41,918 nt of DNA from NCBI GenBank assembly GCA_937934705.1, contig CALGYY010000090.1, positions 1-41,918 on the forward strand. Reading direction: 5' to 3'. The DNA comes from an uncultured Bacteroidota bacterium (GTDB taxonomy: Bacteria; Bacteroidota; Bacteroidia; Bacteroidales; CAIWKO01). The notes beneath the pieces were generated by a model. That model did no database searches and was not told the origin of the DNA. It was given only the letters and a program-made list of their open reading frames with translations. This document shows positions 15,619 to 24,137 of this stretch, piece by piece (positions within the stretch are counted from its first letter, which is position 1; each line of letters begins with the position of its first letter). Made by a program: the position numbers and the translations under genes.

Positions 15619-16665
15619 TCAGGCTTTTTTCAGCATAAAGGCGAAGGTGGTTCCTACGCCTATCGTTGAACGCACATTGATGCTTTGTCCGTGGGCCTCA
15701 ACAATGTGTTTAACGATGGCCAGTCCCAGCCCCGAGCCTGAAGAATCAGCCGAACGTCCGCGGTTGGTCCTGTAGAAGCGTTCAAATACACGGGGCAACT
15801 CTTCCTCCGCAATCCCGATCCCATCGTCGCTCACCTCGATCAGCACATTTTCATCCATATCGAAGAAACTGATCTTGGTCTTGCCTTCCTGCTTTCCGTA
15901 TTTGACAGAATTTTCCACGAGATTGTTCAATACCTGGCGGATGCTGTTGCGATCGGCAAGGACAGAAACGCTGTAATTGGTGGAAGGATTGATCTGCAGG
16001 CGTATCCCTTTTTCCCTGGCCTTCATTTCATAGGCTTCAATGATCTCGTGACCCAATGCGTGAATATCAAATCGCTGAGGTTTAAGCTTTTGTTCCCCTG
16101 ATTCCATGCGGGAAATGGTTTCCAGATCGTTGATAATGGCAATCATACGATTCACGCTCTTTTCCGTGCGCTTCAGGTATTCCCGGTTAACGGCCTCATC
16201 TTCCAGTCCGCCGTCGAGAAGTGTGAGGATATATCCCTGGATGTTGAAAACCGGAGTTTTAAGCTCATGCGACACATTTCCAATAAATTCCCTTCTGAAT
16301 TTCTCCTGCTTCTTCAGGGTCTCGAGCTCAGTATTTTTGGCTTGAGCCCATTCAAAAACCTCTCCTTCAAGACCTTCGATAAACTTCGGATCATTCACTT
16401 TCTTCCAGAGATCGCCCTTGCCTCTGGGCACTTTTTGTTGACTTATCGTCTTGTATATCAGTTTTATCCGGTTATAAAAAAACTGATGCAGTGATATCCT
16501 GATCAGCACAAAACAGAAGACAAAGAGCACCACTGCGAGCACGCCCAATATCCACCATGGCTCGCTGAGAAACAAAAGGTTGACTGTTGCATACGCGGCC
16601 GAAAAGAAGAGGGTGATCAGGATGGATGCCCCCAGTGCGATTCTTTTGGGTGACTGTACACTCAT
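15619..16665 (-). CDS. PhoR-like membrane sensor histidine kinase
   Basis: 348 residues. Two membrane segments (about 10-32 and 37-57) are separated by only a few residues, so there is almost no periplasmic sensor; input may come through the membrane or a partner. A linker region (about 60-120) leads to HisKA with the phospho-acceptor H133 (VSHELKTP). A HATPase_c domain follows with NLVENSVKY (N box), DDGIGI and GSGLGLAIVKHI (G boxes). It starts 4 bp after the stop of the 16670-17353 regulator gene, so the two are one operon and a cognate pair. The short double-membrane sensor resembles PhoR, which senses the phosphate transporter; that role is inferred and no pst or phoU gene is in view. Confidence 0.88.
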   Translation of the reverse strand: MSVQSPKRIALGASILITLFFSAAYATVNLLFLSEPWWILGVLAVVLFVFCFVLIRISLHQFFYNRIKLIYKTISQQKVPRGKGDLWKKVNDPKFIEGLEGEVFEWAQAKNTELETLKKQEKFRREFIGNVSHELKTPVFNIQGYILTLLDGGLEDEAVNREYLKRTEKSVNRMIAIINDLETISRMESGEQKLKPQRFDIHALGHEIIEAYEMKAREKGIRLQINPSTNYSVSVLADRNSIRQVLNNLVENSVKYGKQEGKTKISFFDMDENVLIEVSDDGIGIAEEELPRVFERFYRTNRGRSADSSGSGLGLAIVKHIVEAHGQSINVRSTIGVGTTFAFMLKKA

Positions 16666-16669
16666 GATT

Positions 16670-17353
16670 CTACTTTTCTTCGAATTTATACCCTACACCC
16701 TTAACTGTCTTTATATTGGGTATGCCGATTTTCTCCCTGAGTTTCCGGATATGAACATCGATGGTGCGGTCGCCGACGATGACATTGTTGCCCCAGATCT
16801 TATCGAAGATTTCATCGCGTGTAAACACTTTATTGGGCTTTGAGGCCAGCAGGCTGAGCAGTTCAAATTCCTTGCGCGGAAGATTCACTTCCCTTCCGTC
16901 GACAAAGACCGTATATTTTTCCCTGTCGATCACCAGGTTAGCGACTTCAGTACTGTCACCGCTTCTTTCCACCGGACGTATTCTTTTTAACAGGGCTCTT
17001 ACCCTGCTTACAAAAACCTTGGGACGTATGGGTTTTGCCAGGTAATCATCGGCACCGGCTTCGAATCCCGCAATCTGTGAATAATCTTCACTGCGGGCGG
17101 TCAGAAAGATGATCATGGTGTCTTTAAGCTGCTGGTGCTGGCGCATGAGGGTACAGGTCTCCACCCCGTCCATGCCCGGCATCATAACGTCAAGGATGAT
17201 CAGGTCGGGGCGGTTTTCTACGGCCAGTTGCACAGCTTTCTGGCCATTGGTGGCGGTCAGCACCTGATACCCCTCTTTCTTCAGGTTATACCCCAGAAAT
17301 TCAAGGATGTCCTCTTCATCATCAACCAGCAATATGCGCTGTTCCTGTTCCAT
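16670..17353 (-). CDS. OmpR/PhoB-family response regulator
   Basis: 227 residues: a receiver domain (about 5-120) with the acidic pocket D11-D12, phospho-acceptor D55 (LIILDVMMPG) and K of LAKPIRPK, then a winged-helix DNA-binding domain (about 130-226; NLPRKEFELLSLLASKPNKV and TIDVHIRKLREKIG). The ATG at 17353 is chosen because the receiver begins directly and a -7 box lies 19-26 bases upstream; a longer frame to 17401 has only a non-ATG start. It is followed after 4 bp by its kinase gene. Four tandem 11-bp TTAA units at 17427-17470 upstream are the kind of site that dimers of this family bind, suggesting autoregulation. Confidence 0.9.
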   Translation of the reverse strand: MEQEQRILLVDDEEDILEFLGYNLKKEGYQVLTATNGQKAVQLAVENRPDLIILDVMMPGMDGVETCTLMRQHQQLKDTMIIFLTARSEDYSQIAGFEAGADDYLAKPIRPKVFVSRVRALLKRIRPVERSGDSTEVANLVIDREKYTVFVDGREVNLPRKEFELLSLLASKPNKVFTRDEIFDKIWGNNVIVGDRTIDVHIRKLREKIGIPNIKTVKGVGYKFEEK

Positions 17354-17371
17354 ACTTAAATATTTTCGACA

Positions 17372-17379
17372 CAAATTTA
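17372..17379 (-). promoter_or_regulatory. -7 promoter element of the response regulator operon
   Basis: Minus-strand TAAATTTG is a perfect TAnnTTTG. It is placed 19 bases upstream of ATG 17353, and the TTAA array ends about 48 bp further upstream. Confidence 0.6.
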
Positions 17380-17426
17380 CGAAAACAAGCGAAGCCGGCA
17401 CCCCATCAGGTTTTGAACATCAGGGA

Positions 17427-17470
17427 TTTAATATGAACTTAACGGGAGCGTAACCTTGTCTTAACCTTGC
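17427..17470 (-). promoter_or_regulatory. Pho-box-like array of four tandem 11-bp direct repeats
   Basis: Four contiguous 11-mers read TTTAATATGAA, CTTAACGGGAG, CGTAACCTTGT and CTTAACCTTGC on the plus strand (17427-37, 17438-48, 17449-59, 17460-70). All keep a (C/T)(T/G)TAA(C/T) core in strict 11-bp phase. Direct repeats of this period are the classic binding pattern of PhoB/OmpR-type regulators, and the core resembles Pho boxes described in cyanobacteria. The array lies upstream of the PhoB-like regulator gene and overlaps the stop codon of the aldolase gene. Binding by that regulator is inferred. Confidence 0.5.
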
Positions 17471-18060
17471 TCCTGTGCTTTACTCAGGATTTCAAATGCC
17501 ATTTGTCCCGCCTGTTCCATATCCTTCCCGAGGGAAATAAAACCGTGTTCACGGGCGATAAAAAAGTCGTGACTGCGGGCCAGTCCCGCCATGCAGCCGG
17601 CCAGCTCAGTGCTCCCATAGGGCCATTCCTGTCCGCTGACGGCTAAGCCCAAAAGGCTGTGATGACGGAGTATTTCGGGACTGTGTCCGTGAAATACCGC
17701 CATGATCTCGGGCCGCTCCCTGTAAACGGCCCAGTGCATCATACTTTCAGATGAGGGCATCCTGCTTCCGCATGCGTATACTGTATTGGCTTGAAGGTCG
17801 GCTCTTTCAACGCGGACGAGATGGTCGCTGCACAGATCATCTTTTAGCCCGATACAGGTTCCTGTGATAATGAAAGGCTCCTCTCCGGCTTTTATCCTGA
17901 AGCTGAGGTTTCCGTAAGAACCCCCGGGATAGGCAGGAGCCAGTCCGGAATCATGAAAGCGGCCGCACCAATGGATCAGTTCCGGTATCAGGGGGTGGTC
18001 CGGGCACTGATCGCCGAGCATGATCACTTTATATTTAAGGCCCTGGTACTCTTCACCCAT
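17461..18060 (-). CDS. Class II aldolase/adducin family protein, probable 5-methylthioribulose-1-phosphate aldolase
   Basis: 199 residues from ATG 18060 (a TTG at 18075 is less likely). The zinc enzyme fold of fuculose-1-phosphate aldolase and MtnB is recognisable: catalytic Glu105 in PSSES, zinc ligands H124 and H126 (FHGHS) and H172 (EHGFISLG). It overlaps the end of mtnA by 8 bp, so the two are translationally linked. With MtnA supplying 5-methylthioribulose-1-phosphate, two reactions are possible. One is aldol cleavage to dihydroxyacetone phosphate and 2-methylthioacetaldehyde (the 'DHAP shunt' known in several anaerobes and pathogens); the other is MtnB dehydration of the universal pathway. 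No mtnC, mtnD or mtnX gene is nearby, which favours the aldolase reading. Confidence 0.75.
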   Translation of the reverse strand: MGEEYQGLKYKVIMLGDQCPDHPLIPELIHWCGRFHDSGLAPAYPGGSYGNLSFRIKAGEEPFIITGTCIGLKDDLCSDHLVRVERADLQANTVYACGSRMPSSESMMHWAVYRERPEIMAVFHGHSPEILRHHSLLGLAVSGQEWPYGSTELAGCMAGLARSHDFFIAREHGFISLGKDMEQAGQMAFEILSKAQEQG

Positions 18061-19111
18061 TATGGTTTTGACCAAAGGTCATTTTGATGTCTTCAGGATT
18101 TGCTTTAATGATGCCCTTTTCGGTGATGATGCCGCTGATATACTCCGCCGGGGTTACATCAAACGCCGGATTCCAGGCAGCGGAGCCTTCGGCACATACC
18201 CTGATTTTGCGGATTTCGCCTGCTTCATCCGGACCTTCCATGAAGAGCACTTCATCTTCGCTTCTTTCTTCAATGGGAATGTCCTTTCCTGTCGGACAAT
18301 TCAGGTCGAAGGTCGACCCCGGGGCCGCGACATAAAAGGGAATGCCGTATTTATGCGCCACGATGGCTTTTTCAAGGGTTCCGATCTTATTGGCGACATC
18401 TCCGTTAGCAGCGATACGGTCGGCACCCACGATCATCAGGTCTGCTTTTCCCTGCGACATCAGCCATGCGCCTGCATTATCGGGGATCACGGCATGCGGG
18501 ATTTTTTCGTTGACGAGTTCCCAGGCGGTCAGACGTGCGCCCTGTAAGCGGGGCCTGGTTTCGTCGACATAAACGAACACGTTGATTCCCTTCTTTTTAG
18601 CGCAGTAAACTGGCGAAAGCGCGCTTCCCCAGTCGGTGAAGGCCAGCCAGCCGGCATTGCAATGGGTTTGTACCCTGCAGCCTTCTGTCAGCAGGTTGCA
18701 TCCGTATTCGCCGATGGCGCGGCTGGTTTCCACATCTTCGTCGGCGAGGGTTGCTGCTTCAAGCATTGCGGCGGTGGTTCCGCCTGCGAGGCCGGCCTGC
18801 AGGACCCGTCGCGTGGCATAGAAAAGGTTTCTTGCCGTGGGTCTTGTGGCTTCAATGAAATCGCAGGCTTCACGGATCCGGGATTCTTTTGCCTGATCAG
18901 GTTCACAGAAGGCCTGTGCCATTGCATATCCGGCGGTAACGCCTATGGCGCCGGCGCCGCGGACATTCATGACACGGATGGCTTCGGCTGTTTCCCTGAA
19001 ATTCCGGCAGCTCAGGATCCTGAACTGAAACGGGAGGAGGTTCTGGTCGATGAGCATCACCGTCTGCCCTTCCATCCACACGGTACGGTAATGCCTGCCC
19101 TGTACTTCCAT
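18053..19111 (-). CDS. mtnA: S-methyl-5-thioribose-1-phosphate isomerase
   Basis: 352 residues, the normal length. It isomerises methylthioribose-1-phosphate to methylthioribulose-1-phosphate in salvage of the methylthioadenosine left by polyamine and other SAM-dependent reactions. Family signatures are clear: RGAGAIGV (51-58), catalytic C151 in QTHCNAG and D231 in VGADRIAANGDVANKIGT, which match the Cys/Asp pair of the Bacillus enzyme and separate it from eIF2B regulatory subunits. The gene begins 3 bp after the sodB stop and its end overlaps the class II aldolase gene, so the order is sodB-mtnA-aldolase. A kinase (MtnK) or phosphorylase (MtnP) to feed it is not in the window. Confidence 0.93.
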   Translation of the reverse strand: MEVQGRHYRTVWMEGQTVMLIDQNLLPFQFRILSCRNFRETAEAIRVMNVRGAGAIGVTAGYAMAQAFCEPDQAKESRIREACDFIEATRPTARNLFYATRRVLQAGLAGGTTAAMLEAATLADEDVETSRAIGEYGCNLLTEGCRVQTHCNAGWLAFTDWGSALSPVYCAKKKGINVFVYVDETRPRLQGARLTAWELVNEKIPHAVIPDNAGAWLMSQGKADLMIVGADRIAANGDVANKIGTLEKAIVAHKYGIPFYVAAPGSTFDLNCPTGKDIPIEERSEDEVLFMEGPDEAGEIRKIRVCAEGSAAWNPAFDVTPAEYISGIITEKGIIKANPEDIKMTFGQNHNG

Positions 19112-19114
19112 GGT

Positions 19115-19690
19115 CTAGAACCTGTTTTCGACGGCCTTCCAGTCAACCAGACTCCAGAGGGCAGCAATATGGTCGGGGCGCCTGTTCTGGTAATCGAGGT
19201 AATAGGCATGTTCCCAAACATCAAAAGTGAGCAGCGGAACCATGCCTTTTGTTATGGGGTTGCCGGCGTTGGGTTCCTGGATGATCTGCAGTTTGCCCTC
19301 AGGGTTCATGACGAGCCATGCCCAGCCGGAACCGAAGAGGCTGACAGCGGCCTGGGTGAATTTCGCGCTGAAATCCTGGAATGATCCGAACTCCTTTTCA
19401 ATGGCTTCCAGAAGTTTTCCCTGGGGCTGACCGCCGCCTGCGGGCTTCAGACAATTCCAGTAGAAAGTGTGATTCCAGACCTGTGCTGCATTGTTGAAAA
19501 TGGGTCCGGATGATTTCAGGATGATTTCTTCCAGTGATGCATTTTCAAAGCCGGAGCCCGGGAGCAGGTTGTTGAGGTTGTTAACGTAGGCCTGATGGTG
19601 TTTCCCGTAATGGAATTCAATGGTCTTTGCAGAGATCACTGGCTCCAGGGCCTTAGGGTCGTAGGGTAATGCAGGAAGTTCAAAACTCAT
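19115..19690 (-). CDS. sodB: Iron-type superoxide dismutase
   Basis: 191 residues, full length for the Fe/Mn family. It converts superoxide to oxygen and hydrogen peroxide in the cytoplasm. Metal ligands are H27 (EFHYGKHH), H74 (VWNHTFYW), D156 and H160 (DVWEHAYYLDY). The second-sphere Gln is in the iron-type position (FNNAAQVWNHTFYWNCL), so iron or cambialistic use is expected rather than strict manganese. It is the first gene of a tight minus-strand unit with mtnA and the aldolase. No clear -7 box is visible in the 81 bp shared with the divergent TPR kinase gene. Its presence suggests an anaerobe that meets oxygen, or a facultative one. Confidence 0.95.
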   Translation of the reverse strand: MSFELPALPYDPKALEPVISAKTIEFHYGKHHQAYVNNLNNLLPGSGFENASLEEIILKSSGPIFNNAAQVWNHTFYWNCLKPAGGGQPQGKLLEAIEKEFGSFQDFSAKFTQAAVSLFGSGWAWLVMNPEGKLQIIQEPNAGNPITKGMVPLLTFDVWEHAYYLDYQNRRPDHIAALWSLVDWKAVENRF

Positions 19691-19771
19691 GTGTGCCTGA
19701 TTTAATATGAATGATTTGATTACTTTTACAAAGCATTGTCAAAAATAGGAAAAACACCTGTACTTCTCCCC

Positions 19772-21940
19772 ATGAATCTTCTGAAGGCGGTAAAATCTTC
19801 CCTGTGGCTTTTGGGTTTGTGTCTGACGCTGTTGGTTTTGCCGCTGCTTGTGCAGGGGAAGGGACCGGATGATCAGGCGCCGGATCCGACGACTGCGCTG
19901 AGGCGTGACACCTTCAGGGTGAACAAGCTGATCGATTTATGCTGGAGCCTGCGCAGCACGGATCCTGAATGGGCGGTTAAATACGGCGGTTACGCGCTGG
20001 AACTTGCCAGGGAGTTGAGGTTTGCCAGCGGTGAGGCTCGTGCACTGAACAATATTGGGGTGGTTCATCATCTCCAGGGGCGCCTTGATGAAGCATTGGT
20101 GTTTTATGAAAGGGCGGCCGGGGTATACACGCGTGCCGGTCATCTGAAAGGCACGGCCAGCGTCCTGAGTAATATCGCGAGTGTTTACCAGGCCAGCGGG
20201 GATTATGAAAGATCCATGGCATATTACACGCGTTCCATCAGCGTGGCCCGTAAAGCGGGTGATCAGCAGAGAATCGCCATAGCGCTGGGCAGCATCGGCA
20301 TTTTGTATTATGATCAGGGTTTTCACGCGAAGGCGCTGACGTGTTATCTTCAATCGCTATCCATCCGTGAACGGCTCGACGATAAGCAGGGCATGGCCTA
20401 TGCGCTGGGAAATATCGGATTGATCTATGATGCGCAGAAGAATTATCCCAAAGCGCTGGAGTACTACAACCGTTCACTCCGGATACGTCAGCAGCTGAAT
20501 GATCAGCAGGGCATTGCGACTTCCCTGATCAACATCGGGATGGTTTATTACGCACAGGGGCGATTTGATGAGTCGCTGGATTATTTCACGCATGCCACGC
20601 GGATTTCGGAGGAGTGTGGATTTAAGCGGGGATTGGCCGCATCGCTCATCAATACAGGGGACGTATACCGCGAAAAGGCGCAGTACAGGGAGGCCGCGCT
20701 GTATTTTGAGAAGGCGCTCCGCATCAACACAGAGCTGGGAGATCAGCAGGGCATTGCCAATGCCTGTCACAGCCTGGGCATAGTGAACCGGCAGACGGGA
20801 CAGATTTCTTCGGCCCTTCAGTGGTTTGAAAAGAGCCTGAAGCTGGCCACCACATACGGTTTTCGTGAGCTCCGGATGAACAATTACCGTGAATTGTCGG
20901 AGTTGTATGCAAAGCAGGGTTTATTTGAACAGGCCTTTGAGAACCAGTCGTTGTATATCGGTTTGAAGGACAGTATTTACAATGAAGAAAGTATGGTCAG
21001 GCTGGCTGATCTTCAGGTGAAATATGAAACGGAAAAGAAGGAGCGGGAGATCCGCGAATTACAGCGGGAGCGGGAATTACAGGCGTTGAAATTCAAGAAC
21101 AACAACATCTTGTTCACCATGTCGGGGATCGTTTTTGTGCTGGTCCTGGGTTTGTCGCTGGCCATTTTTTATATGTCGCGCCACCGGCAGAAAGTCCGCC
21201 AGATCACGATGGAGAGGGAGTCGGAGCGCGCCTTACAGGAAAGTGAGAAGAAGTATAAGGATCTGGAGCGTATGCTTCCGCAGATTGTGATGGAGATGGA
21301 AGAGCGGGAGCGCAAGCGTTTTGCCAAGGATCTGCACGACGGACTGGGGCCATTGCTATCGAGCATCAAGATATACGTGAATGAGCTTCAGGACCAGGAA
21401 TTGGCAGAGGAGGAGCGCAAGGAGATGCTGCGTTATGTGAATGAATTGATTGATGAGGCCGTGAATGACACGCGAACGATCGCCAATAATCTCATGCCGA
21501 GCATGATCGCTGATTATGGCCTGATCAAGGCCTTAAAGAATTTCTGCGAGAAGCTGCAGGCGAGTAAGGCCATACATGTGATGCTGAGTATGGATGTGAT
21601 GCGTCAGCGGTATGAGCGGACGCTTGAAATCGTTTTGTACCGGGTGGTGCTGGAGCTGATCAACAATACGCTGAAGCATGCATCTGCAAAAAATATCGAG
21701 ATACACCTGTTCGAGACTGTGGAAGTACTGGAATTGAATTACAAGGATGATGGTGTCGGGTTTGATCTTGGGCAGAGCAAAACCAAGGGAAACGGCGGCA
21801 TGGGATTGAGCAATATTGTACACAGGGTACAGTCTGTTAACGGTCACTGTGAATTCCGCAGCGAAGCGGGTAAGGGGATGATGGTTTCGATCGAGATCCG
21901 CAGGGATAAATTTGATTTTACGAACACAGAGGTTTCATGA
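19772..21940 (+). CDS. TPR-repeat sensor histidine kinase (HisKA_3 type)
   Basis: 722 residues from ATG 19772, which begins a clean signal peptide; a TTG 12 codons earlier would spoil it. About eight TPR units with a 40-residue rhythm (NIGxxYxxQGxxxxALxYYxxSLxI) fill about residues 75-390 and should lie in the periplasm. A coiled coil and one membrane segment (about 450-470) lead to a cytoplasmic HisKA_3 domain with H522 (KDLHDGLGPLL) and a HATPase_c domain (GNGGMGLSNIVHRV). This is the NarX/DesK-type kinase class. It is 12 bp before the LuxR-type regulator gene, its evident partner. The signal is unknown; periplasmic TPRs suggest a protein partner. Confidence 0.9.
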   Translation: MNLLKAVKSSLWLLGLCLTLLVLPLLVQGKGPDDQAPDPTTALRRDTFRVNKLIDLCWSLRSTDPEWAVKYGGYALELARELRFASGEARALNNIGVVHHLQGRLDEALVFYERAAGVYTRAGHLKGTASVLSNIASVYQASGDYERSMAYYTRSISVARKAGDQQRIAIALGSIGILYYDQGFHAKALTCYLQSLSIRERLDDKQGMAYALGNIGLIYDAQKNYPKALEYYNRSLRIRQQLNDQQGIATSLINIGMVYYAQGRFDESLDYFTHATRISEECGFKRGLAASLINTGDVYREKAQYREAALYFEKALRINTELGDQQGIANACHSLGIVNRQTGQISSALQWFEKSLKLATTYGFRELRMNNYRELSELYAKQGLFEQAFENQSLYIGLKDSIYNEESMVRLADLQVKYETEKKEREIRELQRERELQALKFKNNNILFTMSGIVFVLVLGLSLAIFYMSRHRQKVRQITMERESERALQESEKKYKDLERMLPQIVMEMEERERKRFAKDLHDGLGPLLSSIKIYVNELQDQELAEEERKEMLRYVNELIDEAVNDTRTIANNLMPSMIADYGLIKALKNFCEKLQASKAIHVMLSMDVMRQRYERTLEIVLYRVVLELINNTLKHASAKNIEIHLFETVEVLELNYKDDGVGFDLGQSKTKGNGGMGLSNIVHRVQSVNGHCEFRSEAGKGMMVSIEIRRDKFDFTNTEVS

Positions 21941-21952
21941 AAACGGTCGTTT

Positions 21953-22600
21953 ATGGAAGATAAGATCAGGATCATGGTGGTGGATGACCATGAGATATTC
22001 CGCAATGGTTTGGTGATGATCATCAACCGTTTGAAATACGCCCGGGTGGTCGCGGAGGCGACCAACGGCAGGGATTTTCTCGACAAGCTGGAAAAGGATA
22101 CTGTAGATCTGGTGTTCATGGATATCGAGATGCCGGTGATGAACGGAATTGAGGCTGCACGGGAAGCTATGTCGCGTTATCCTGAGCTGAAGATCATTGC
22201 CTTATCCATGTTTGGTGAGGATGAATACCTTCAGCAGATGATTGATGCAGGGGTATGCGGATTTTTGCTGAAGAACATCAACCGGGAGGGACTCGACCGC
22301 GCGATACGCTGTGTAACGGAGGGGAAAAATTATTATTCAGAGGAGCTGATGGCGATTTTTGCCAGGAAGTACGTTGAGCAGGACAAGAAGAATGATCCTG
22401 AGGCAGAGCTGACCCGCCGGGAGCTTGAGGTTCTGCAGCTGATCGCGGAAGGGATGACGGATCAGGAGATCGCGGAGAAATTGTTTTTAAGCATGCGGAC
22501 AGTGAACTGGCACAGGGCCAACCTGATCGCCAAGACCGGTTCGAAGAACACGGTGAATCTGATCACTTATGCTATAAAGAATAAGCTGGTTGACATTTGA
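21953..22600 (+). CDS. NarL/FixJ-family response regulator
   Basis: 215 residues: receiver domain (about 5-125) with D11-D12, phospho-acceptor D57 (VFMDIEMPVMNG) and K of LLKNINREG, followed by a LuxR-type helix-turn-helix (about 148-213; LTRRELEVLQLIAEGMTDQEIAEKL). It lies 12 bp after the TPR kinase stop codon and must be its partner. Targets cannot be read from the sequence; the polyprenyl synthase gene downstream has its own -7 box, so it need not be part of this operon. Confidence 0.93.
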   Translation: MEDKIRIMVVDDHEIFRNGLVMIINRLKYARVVAEATNGRDFLDKLEKDTVDLVFMDIEMPVMNGIEAAREAMSRYPELKIIALSMFGEDEYLQQMIDAGVCGFLLKNINREGLDRAIRCVTEGKNYYSEELMAIFARKYVEQDKKNDPEAELTRRELEVLQLIAEGMTDQEIAEKLFLSMRTVNWHRANLIAKTGSKNTVNLITYAIKNKLVDI

Positions 22601-22613
22601 TCGGCTAAAAGCT

Positions 22614-22621
22614 TAATTTTG
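22614..22621 (+). promoter_or_regulatory. Promoter of the polyprenyl synthase gene (-33 and -7)
   Basis: TAATTTTG is a perfect TAnnTTTG, preceded at 21 bp by TTG (22590-22592), a spacing in the Bacteroidota range. The predicted leader before ATG 22638 is only about 10 bases. Confidence 0.6.
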
Positions 22622-22637
22622 CCGCAACAGGTATCGT

Positions 22638-23612
22638 ATGGACCGTCTACGGCAAATCTCAGTTCCCATTGCGCCTCACATGGAGGAATTCAACCGCAGG
22701 TTGAAGGAAAGTCTGCATACTGATACTTTTCTTCTCGACCGGGTGATCCGTTACATTCTGAAGCGGAAGGGGAAGCAGATGCGGCCGATGTTTGTGTTTC
22801 TGTCGGCCATGCTGAATGGTGGCATCAACGATTCGGCCTATCATGCGGCCACATTCATTGAGTTGATGCATACCGCTACCCTGGTACATGATGATGTGGT
22901 TGACGGTGCCGACAAGCGCCGGGGATTCTTCTCTGTCAATGCCCTATGGAAGAACAAGGTGGCGGTTCTTGTGGGGGATTATCTGTTGTCGCGTGGTTTG
23001 TTGCTTTCGCTGGAAACGCGGGAGTTTGAGCAGTTAAGGATTGTATCCCGTGCTGTAAAGGAAATGAGTGAGGGGGAGCTTCTGCAGATTGAGAAGTCGC
23101 GCAGTTTAAATATTTCCGAAGAGGTTTATTTCAGGATCATCCGTAAGAAAACGGCCTCGCTGATCGCGGCCTGCTGTGCTGCGGGGGCTTCTGCCGCGGG
23201 GGCGACGGAAGAGGCTGTTGCGCGTATGCATGATTTTGGCGAGCTTGTGGGAATGGCATTTCAGATCAAGGACGACCTGATGGATTTCGACACTGAAAAC
23301 CGGAGTGGCAAGCCGGGCGGGCTTGATATCAAGGAGCAGAAAATATCGCTTCCGGTCATTCATCTGCTCAGCAACAGCAGCCTGCCGGAAAGACGCAGAA
23401 TTCTGGGTCTGATACGCGGTCACAACAATGATCCTGAGCGCATCAGCCGGGTGATGGACAAAGTAAGAAACAGTGAGGGTATTGCTTATGCAGAAAAGGT
23501 GATGCTGGGTTTCAGAGATCAATCGTTGGACCTTCTGAAATCATTTCCCGAAGGGGATGCCCGCAGTTCGCTGGGAGCGCTGGTGCTTTTCACTACGGAC
23601 AGGAAACACTGA
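22638..23612 (+). CDS. ispB: Polyprenyl diphosphate synthase (octaprenyl-type)
   Basis: 324 residues, typical of all-trans long-chain prenyl synthases. They extend farnesyl diphosphate with isopentenyl units to make the menaquinone side chain. Both aspartate-rich motifs that hold the magnesium-diphosphate are present: DDVVD at 85-89 and DDLMD at 212-216, together with KGKQMRP (substrate binding) and a GEGxLLQ-like GELLQIE segment. Chain length cannot be fixed by eye, and ispB is used in the wide sense (hepta- to nonaprenyl possible). It has its own promoter, and it ends 3 bp from the convergent stop of the 23616-24137 gene. Confidence 0.9.
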   Translation: MDRLRQISVPIAPHMEEFNRRLKESLHTDTFLLDRVIRYILKRKGKQMRPMFVFLSAMLNGGINDSAYHAATFIELMHTATLVHDDVVDGADKRRGFFSVNALWKNKVAVLVGDYLLSRGLLLSLETREFEQLRIVSRAVKEMSEGELLQIEKSRSLNISEEVYFRIIRKKTASLIAACCAAGASAAGATEEAVARMHDFGELVGMAFQIKDDLMDFDTENRSGKPGGLDIKEQKISLPVIHLLSNSSLPERRRILGLIRGHNNDPERISRVMDKVRNSEGIAYAEKVMLGFRDQSLDLLKSFPEGDARSSLGALVLFTTDRKH

Positions 23613-23615
23613 TTA

Positions 23616-24137
23616 TCAGAATCGGATGGTTTTATTCTTTTGATAATTGTTTTGCTGTTCCGATTTCAGAATTTTTATTTTCCATTCGTCGGATAAAATA
23701 TCGAAACGTGCTTTCTGCCAGGGGATCAGCAAAGCGCCTGCGGCGGCTGTGGCAGCACCGATATAGAGGTTGTTTTCATTCATGTTACCATTTGAAGAAA
23801 TGGCTCCGTTCACCGCTTCAATGATCACGAGTCCGGCCCCGCCTATCATCAGTACCTTTGAAATAATACTGATGGCCCAACGGGTTCTGAGAACGGTTTT
23901 CACTTTTGAGAGACTGACCTCAGTATAAAAATCCAGAATGAAGCTGCTGTCATTAATAGCGGTGATCATTCCCTTGAGTTCAAGGCTGTCGGTGGTATGG
24001 ACTTCAATTTTATCCCCTTCAAAATACTTGAAACTCCTGACATTTCCGGCTTTTTCAACCACCAGGACATTTTTCTGCGCCCAGACACTTCCGCACGTCA
24101 GGCCAAATATTGTGAACAGGGTCAGGATCATTTTCAT
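23616..24137 (-). CDS. Hypothetical exported protein
   Basis: 173 residues with signal peptide (about 1-20, CGSVWAQ). A beta-rich first part (about 22-85; FEGDKIEVHTTD ... LKGMITAINDSSFILDF) resembles short OB/SH3-like strands. Two hydrophobic stretches follow (about 90-107 and 126-141) and then a basic tail. I do not recognise a named family. Its ATG overlaps the stop of the YjbR gene (ATGA, 4 bp), so translation is coupled. It could be a small envelope protein inserted by the two hydrophobic segments. Confidence 0.65.
   Translation of the reverse strand: MKMILTLFTIFGLTCGSVWAQKNVLVVEKAGNVRSFKYFEGDKIEVHTTDSLELKGMITAINDSSFILDFYTEVSLSKVKTVLRTRWAISIISKVLMIGGAGLVIIEAVNGAISSNGNMNENNLYIGAATAAAGALLIPWQKARFDILSDEWKIKILKSEQQNNYQKNKTIRF

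Noticed and set aside
17461..18060. Firm call of the aldolase as MtnB dehydratase
   Set aside because: The zinc residues are shared by aldolases and MtnB, and no mtnC, mtnD or mtnX gene is adjacent, so the narrower name is not supported.
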